This document shows positions 61,749 to 64,000 of a DNA stretch of 64,000 nucleotides, one piece after another. The position numbers and the translations under genes are program-made. Source of the stretch: Microvirga thermotolerans (GTDB lineage: Bacteria; Pseudomonadota; Alphaproteobacteria; Rhizobiales; Beijerinckiaceae); NCBI RefSeq assembly GCF_009363855.1, contig NZ_CP045423.1:3502001-3566000 (forward strand). Direction: 5' to 3'. The notes below the pieces were generated by a model. That model did no database searches. It saw only the letters and a program-made list of their open reading frames with translations, and was not told the origin of the DNA. Each line of letters opens with the position of its first letter. The stretch's first letter is position 1.

Positions 61749-63218
61749 GTGAGCCCGTCTCGAACCTGGGCGCATGGCATCGACGAAATCCGCTTCCAGC
61801 CGGAAGCGGAAGGGCTCAGCCACGAGTCCCTGGCCAGTCTTCTGGAGAACGTGCCGCTGGCCATCTGCGTCACGCTCGGTCCCGAGCATCGCTACGCTTT
61901 CGCCAACAGGACCTTTCGCTCGGCCCTGGCCCTTTCCGGGGATCTCGCCGGAAAGCCTCTCCGGGAGGCGCTGGGGTCCCGGTACACCGAGCAGACCCAG
62001 GCGCCCCGGCAGACCGTGCTCGAGACCGGGCAGCCGATTGAAGTCACCAACGTCGCCTTCGGCCCCGGCGACAACCAGGAAACGACGTTCTGGGACATCA
62101 CCTTCCTTCCGGTGCTCGATGCGGACGACCGGATCGGCGGCATCCTCTCCCTGGGCGTCGACGTTACCTCCCGGGAGAACGCCACACGCCGGGCCGACCG
62201 GCACGCTCAGGAAGGCCTCATCAACAGCAAGCGGCTCGCTCTCGCGGTGGAGGCCACCGAACTCGGCCTCTGGGAGTGGATCGCCGCAACCGGAAGGATC
62301 TACTGGTCGGAGCGCCAGAAGGAGATCTTCGGCATCGCACCGGACGAACCTCTCACCCACGAGCTCTGGATATCGTCCATCCACCCCGAAGATCGGGACT
62401 GGGTCGTCGCCAAGGTCGACTCCCTCTCGAATCCGGCCTCTACGGGCAAGCTGCAGATCGAATACCGGATCGTTCGCCCCGACGGAGAGGTGCGCTGGAT
62501 CAGCAGCAGGGGGCGTATGCTCTATGAAACCGTGGACGGCAAACCAAGGGCCGCTCGCCTTCTCGGCACGATCCTCGACATCACGGAGCGCCGCACGAAC
62601 GAGGAAGCCCGTCGCCTTCTCGCGAAGGAACTCGATCACCGCGTGAAAAATCTCTTCGCCATGGCCAATGCCATGGTGACCATGACGGCGCGCAACGCAG
62701 GCTCGGTAGAGGAAATGTCTGCGTCGCTGCACGGACGCCTGCACGCGCTCGCCAAGGCTCACGAACTCATTCGCCCGGCCCTGGCGGAAGAGAGGCCGTT
62801 CCAGCACGAAACGACGGTGGCCGCCATCGCAGAAACCATCCTGGCTCCCTACAAGGATTTCGGCATGCCGACCAGGATCTCGATTCAATGCGCGCCGATT
62901 TCGGTCGGCGCGAAATCTGCCACGAGCCTGACACTCATCCTGCACGAGCTGGCGACGAACGCCTCGAAATACGGCGCGCTCACCAGAACGGACGGGGCCC
63001 TCAACGTCATCTGCTGGCACGATGGGAAGCGCATGTTCCTCGTCTGGCAGGAAAGAGGCGGTCCCGCCATCGAGGGCCCGCCGGCCTACCAGGGCTTCGG
63101 CTCGCAACTGGCGCGCAAGAGCGTGATCGATCAGCTCGAAGGCGAGATCGCCTACGATTGGCTGCGCGACGGACTGCGCGTGGACCTGCGCGTTCCCCTG
63201 GACCGTCTGTCCCGCTGA
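61749..63218 (+). CDS. Soluble HWE-family sensor histidine kinase (PAS-PAS-HWE)
   Basis: A 489-residue cytoplasmic kinase. PAS domains lie at about 25-145 and 155-285 (ending in GTILDITERR). The phospho-acceptor is in ELDHRVKNLFAMANAM, the N box is HELATNASKYGAL, and the HWE residues are in CWHDGKRMFLVWQERGGP. It lacks membrane segments, so it senses a cytoplasmic signal such as redox state or light; no flavin-binding LOV motif is visible. A GTG start (61749) is used. No response regulator is adjacent. Confidence 0.88.
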   Translation: MSPSRTWAHGIDEIRFQPEAEGLSHESLASLLENVPLAICVTLGPEHRYAFANRTFRSALALSGDLAGKPLREALGSRYTEQTQAPRQTVLETGQPIEVTNVAFGPGDNQETTFWDITFLPVLDADDRIGGILSLGVDVTSRENATRRADRHAQEGLINSKRLALAVEATELGLWEWIAATGRIYWSERQKEIFGIAPDEPLTHELWISSIHPEDRDWVVAKVDSLSNPASTGKLQIEYRIVRPDGEVRWISSRGRMLYETVDGKPRAARLLGTILDITERRTNEEARRLLAKELDHRVKNLFAMANAMVTMTARNAGSVEEMSASLHGRLHALAKAHELIRPALAEERPFQHETTVAAIAETILAPYKDFGMPTRISIQCAPISVGAKSATSLTLILHELATNASKYGALTRTDGALNVICWHDGKRMFLVWQERGGPAIEGPPAYQGFGSQLARKSVIDQLEGEIAYDWLRDGLRVDLRVPLDRLSR

Positions 63219-63244
63219 GCAGGACAGACGGCGTCGGCCTGCGT

Positions 63245-64000
63245 TCACGCGGCCTTCTTCTGATAGTCCTTCACGTCCGAGAAGCGGATCGCCTTGTAGC
63301 GGTCCTGCTCGTACTGCAGGTTGAAGGCGTTGGCCGCCATGAAGACGGGCGCTTCGTCGAGGTCGCGGGCCACGGCCGACAGGTGGCTCTCGATGAACCT
63401 GTCGAGCTCGGCGCGGTCGTCGGAGGAGATCCAGCGGCAGATCGAGAACCGCGTCGGTTCGTAGTCGATGGGGAGGCCGTACTCGGCCTGAAGGCGCTCC
63501 TTCAGCACGTCGAGCTGAAGGGCTCCGACCACGCCCACGATGGCGCCCGACCCGTCCTGCGGCACGAAGAGCTGCACGACGCCTTCTTCCGCCATCTGCT
63601 GCAGCGCCTCGCGGAGCTTCTTCGCCTTCATGGCGTCCTGCAGCTTGATGCGGCGCAGGATTTCCGGCGAGAAGCTCGGCACGCCGCGAAAGACGATGTC
63701 CTCGCCCTCCGTCAGCGTGTCTCCGATGCGCAGGGTGCCGTGGTTCGGCAGGCCCACCACGTCGCCTGCCCAGGCTTCGTCGGCGATGGCGCGGTCCTGT
63801 GCGAAGAAGAACTGCGGCGTGTTCAGGCTCATGGCCTTGCCCGTACGCACGAGCTTCGCCTTCATTCCGCGGGACAGCTTGCCCGAGCAGATGCGCATGA
63901 AGGCGATCCGGTCGCGGTGGTTGGGATCCATGTTCGCCTGAATCTTGAAGACGAAGCCGGTCATCTTCGGCTCGCCCGCCTCGACGACCCGCCTGTCCGC
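63245..64000 (-). CDS. prfC: Peptide chain release factor 3, 3' part
   Basis: The frame is open to the window edge; 251 C-terminal residues are present of about 530. The visible part covers domain 2 (MTGFVFKIQANMDPNHRDR, CSGKLSRGMKAKLVR) and the C-terminal domain (VVGALQLDVLKERLQAEYG, DEAPVFMAANAFNLQYEQ). RF3 is a GTPase that removes RF1 and RF2 from the ribosome after termination; the GTPase domain lies outside the window. Identification is secure. Confidence 0.95.
   Translation of the reverse strand, partial: ADRRVVEAGEPKMTGFVFKIQANMDPNHRDRIAFMRICSGKLSRGMKAKLVRTGKAMSLNTPQFFFAQDRAIADEAWAGDVVGLPNHGTLRIGDTLTEGEDIVFRGVPSFSPEILRRIKLQDAMKAKKLREALQQMAEEGVVQLFVPQDGSGAIVGVVGALQLDVLKERLQAEYGLPIDYEPTRFSICRWISSDDRAELDRFIESHLSAVARDLDEAPVFMAANAFNLQYEQDRYKAIRFSDVKDYQKKAA

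Noticed and set aside
1..64000. tRNA, rRNA, insertion sequence or phage genes
   Set aside because: I looked for T-loop motifs, transposase and integrase motifs and flanking direct repeats and found nothing I could support by eye.

Overview
The window is a G+C-rich, tightly packed chromosomal segment with about 57 protein genes and no RNA gene or insertion sequence that I can see. HWE-type histidine kinases, LIV-type and DPP-type ABC transporters, several molybdenum hydroxylases and a dispersed palindromic repeat typical of Hyphomicrobiales suggest an aerobic soil or plant-associated alphaproteobacterium, perhaps close to Microvirga or Methylobacteriaceae. That placement is an inference from gene content.

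Layout. 1-9.97 kb: housekeeping genes (3' part of tex, an isochorismatase-like hydrolase, an HWE histidine kinase, an N-methyl amino acid oxidase), the TPP-riboswitch-controlled thiamine transporter thiBPQ, and an rRNA pseudouridine synthase. 10.3-27.3 kb: a catabolic island that looks like the reductive nicotinate pathway known from Eubacterium barkeri and reported biochemically in Azorhizobium. It holds a two-gene molybdenum hydroxylase (FAD subunit plus a fused Fe-S/Mo subunit), 6-hydroxynicotinate reductase, an ApbE-like UPF0280 protein, two tandem DUF1185 proteins, a branched-chain-type ABC importer and a MarR regulator in one operon. Enamidase is on the opposite strand, and a 7Fe ferredoxin, a ferredoxin-NADP reductase and EtfBA follow. 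Two promoters of the island share one composite regulatory element.

27.3-37.1 kb: a molybdenum hydroxylase maturation block (cytidylyltransferase-like, MoeA-like, split XdhC) and a coxG-coxSLM-coxDE cluster of form II (AYRGAGR) carbon monoxide dehydrogenase-like type, whose substrate is unknown. 37.1-41.5 kb: two divergent GGDEF-EAL proteins, one with an intact GGDEF motif and one with EGDEF.

42.0-59.6 kb: an amino-sugar and muropeptide salvage region. A sugar ABC importer faces a BadF-type kinase, a GntR regulator, a SIS-type deaminase, nagA and an oxidoreductase. A dipeptide-type importer faces anmK, an AmiE/YfeW-like serine hydrolase, murQ and a second BadF-type kinase. Together these would convert imported GlcNAc and anhydro-MurNAc compounds to fructose 6-phosphate. 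59.8-64 kb: a DUF4239 membrane protein, a PfkB sugar kinase, a cytosolic HWE kinase and the 3' part of prfC.

The best candidate for an undescribed system is the nicotinate island. The UPF0280 protein carries recognisable ApbE motifs and overlaps the gene for a reductase whose characterised homologue has covalently bound flavin, so it may be that enzyme's flavin transferase. The paired DUF1185 proteins have no assigned role. A second recurrent feature is a perfect hairpin between the binding-protein gene and the permease genes in three unrelated ABC operons.
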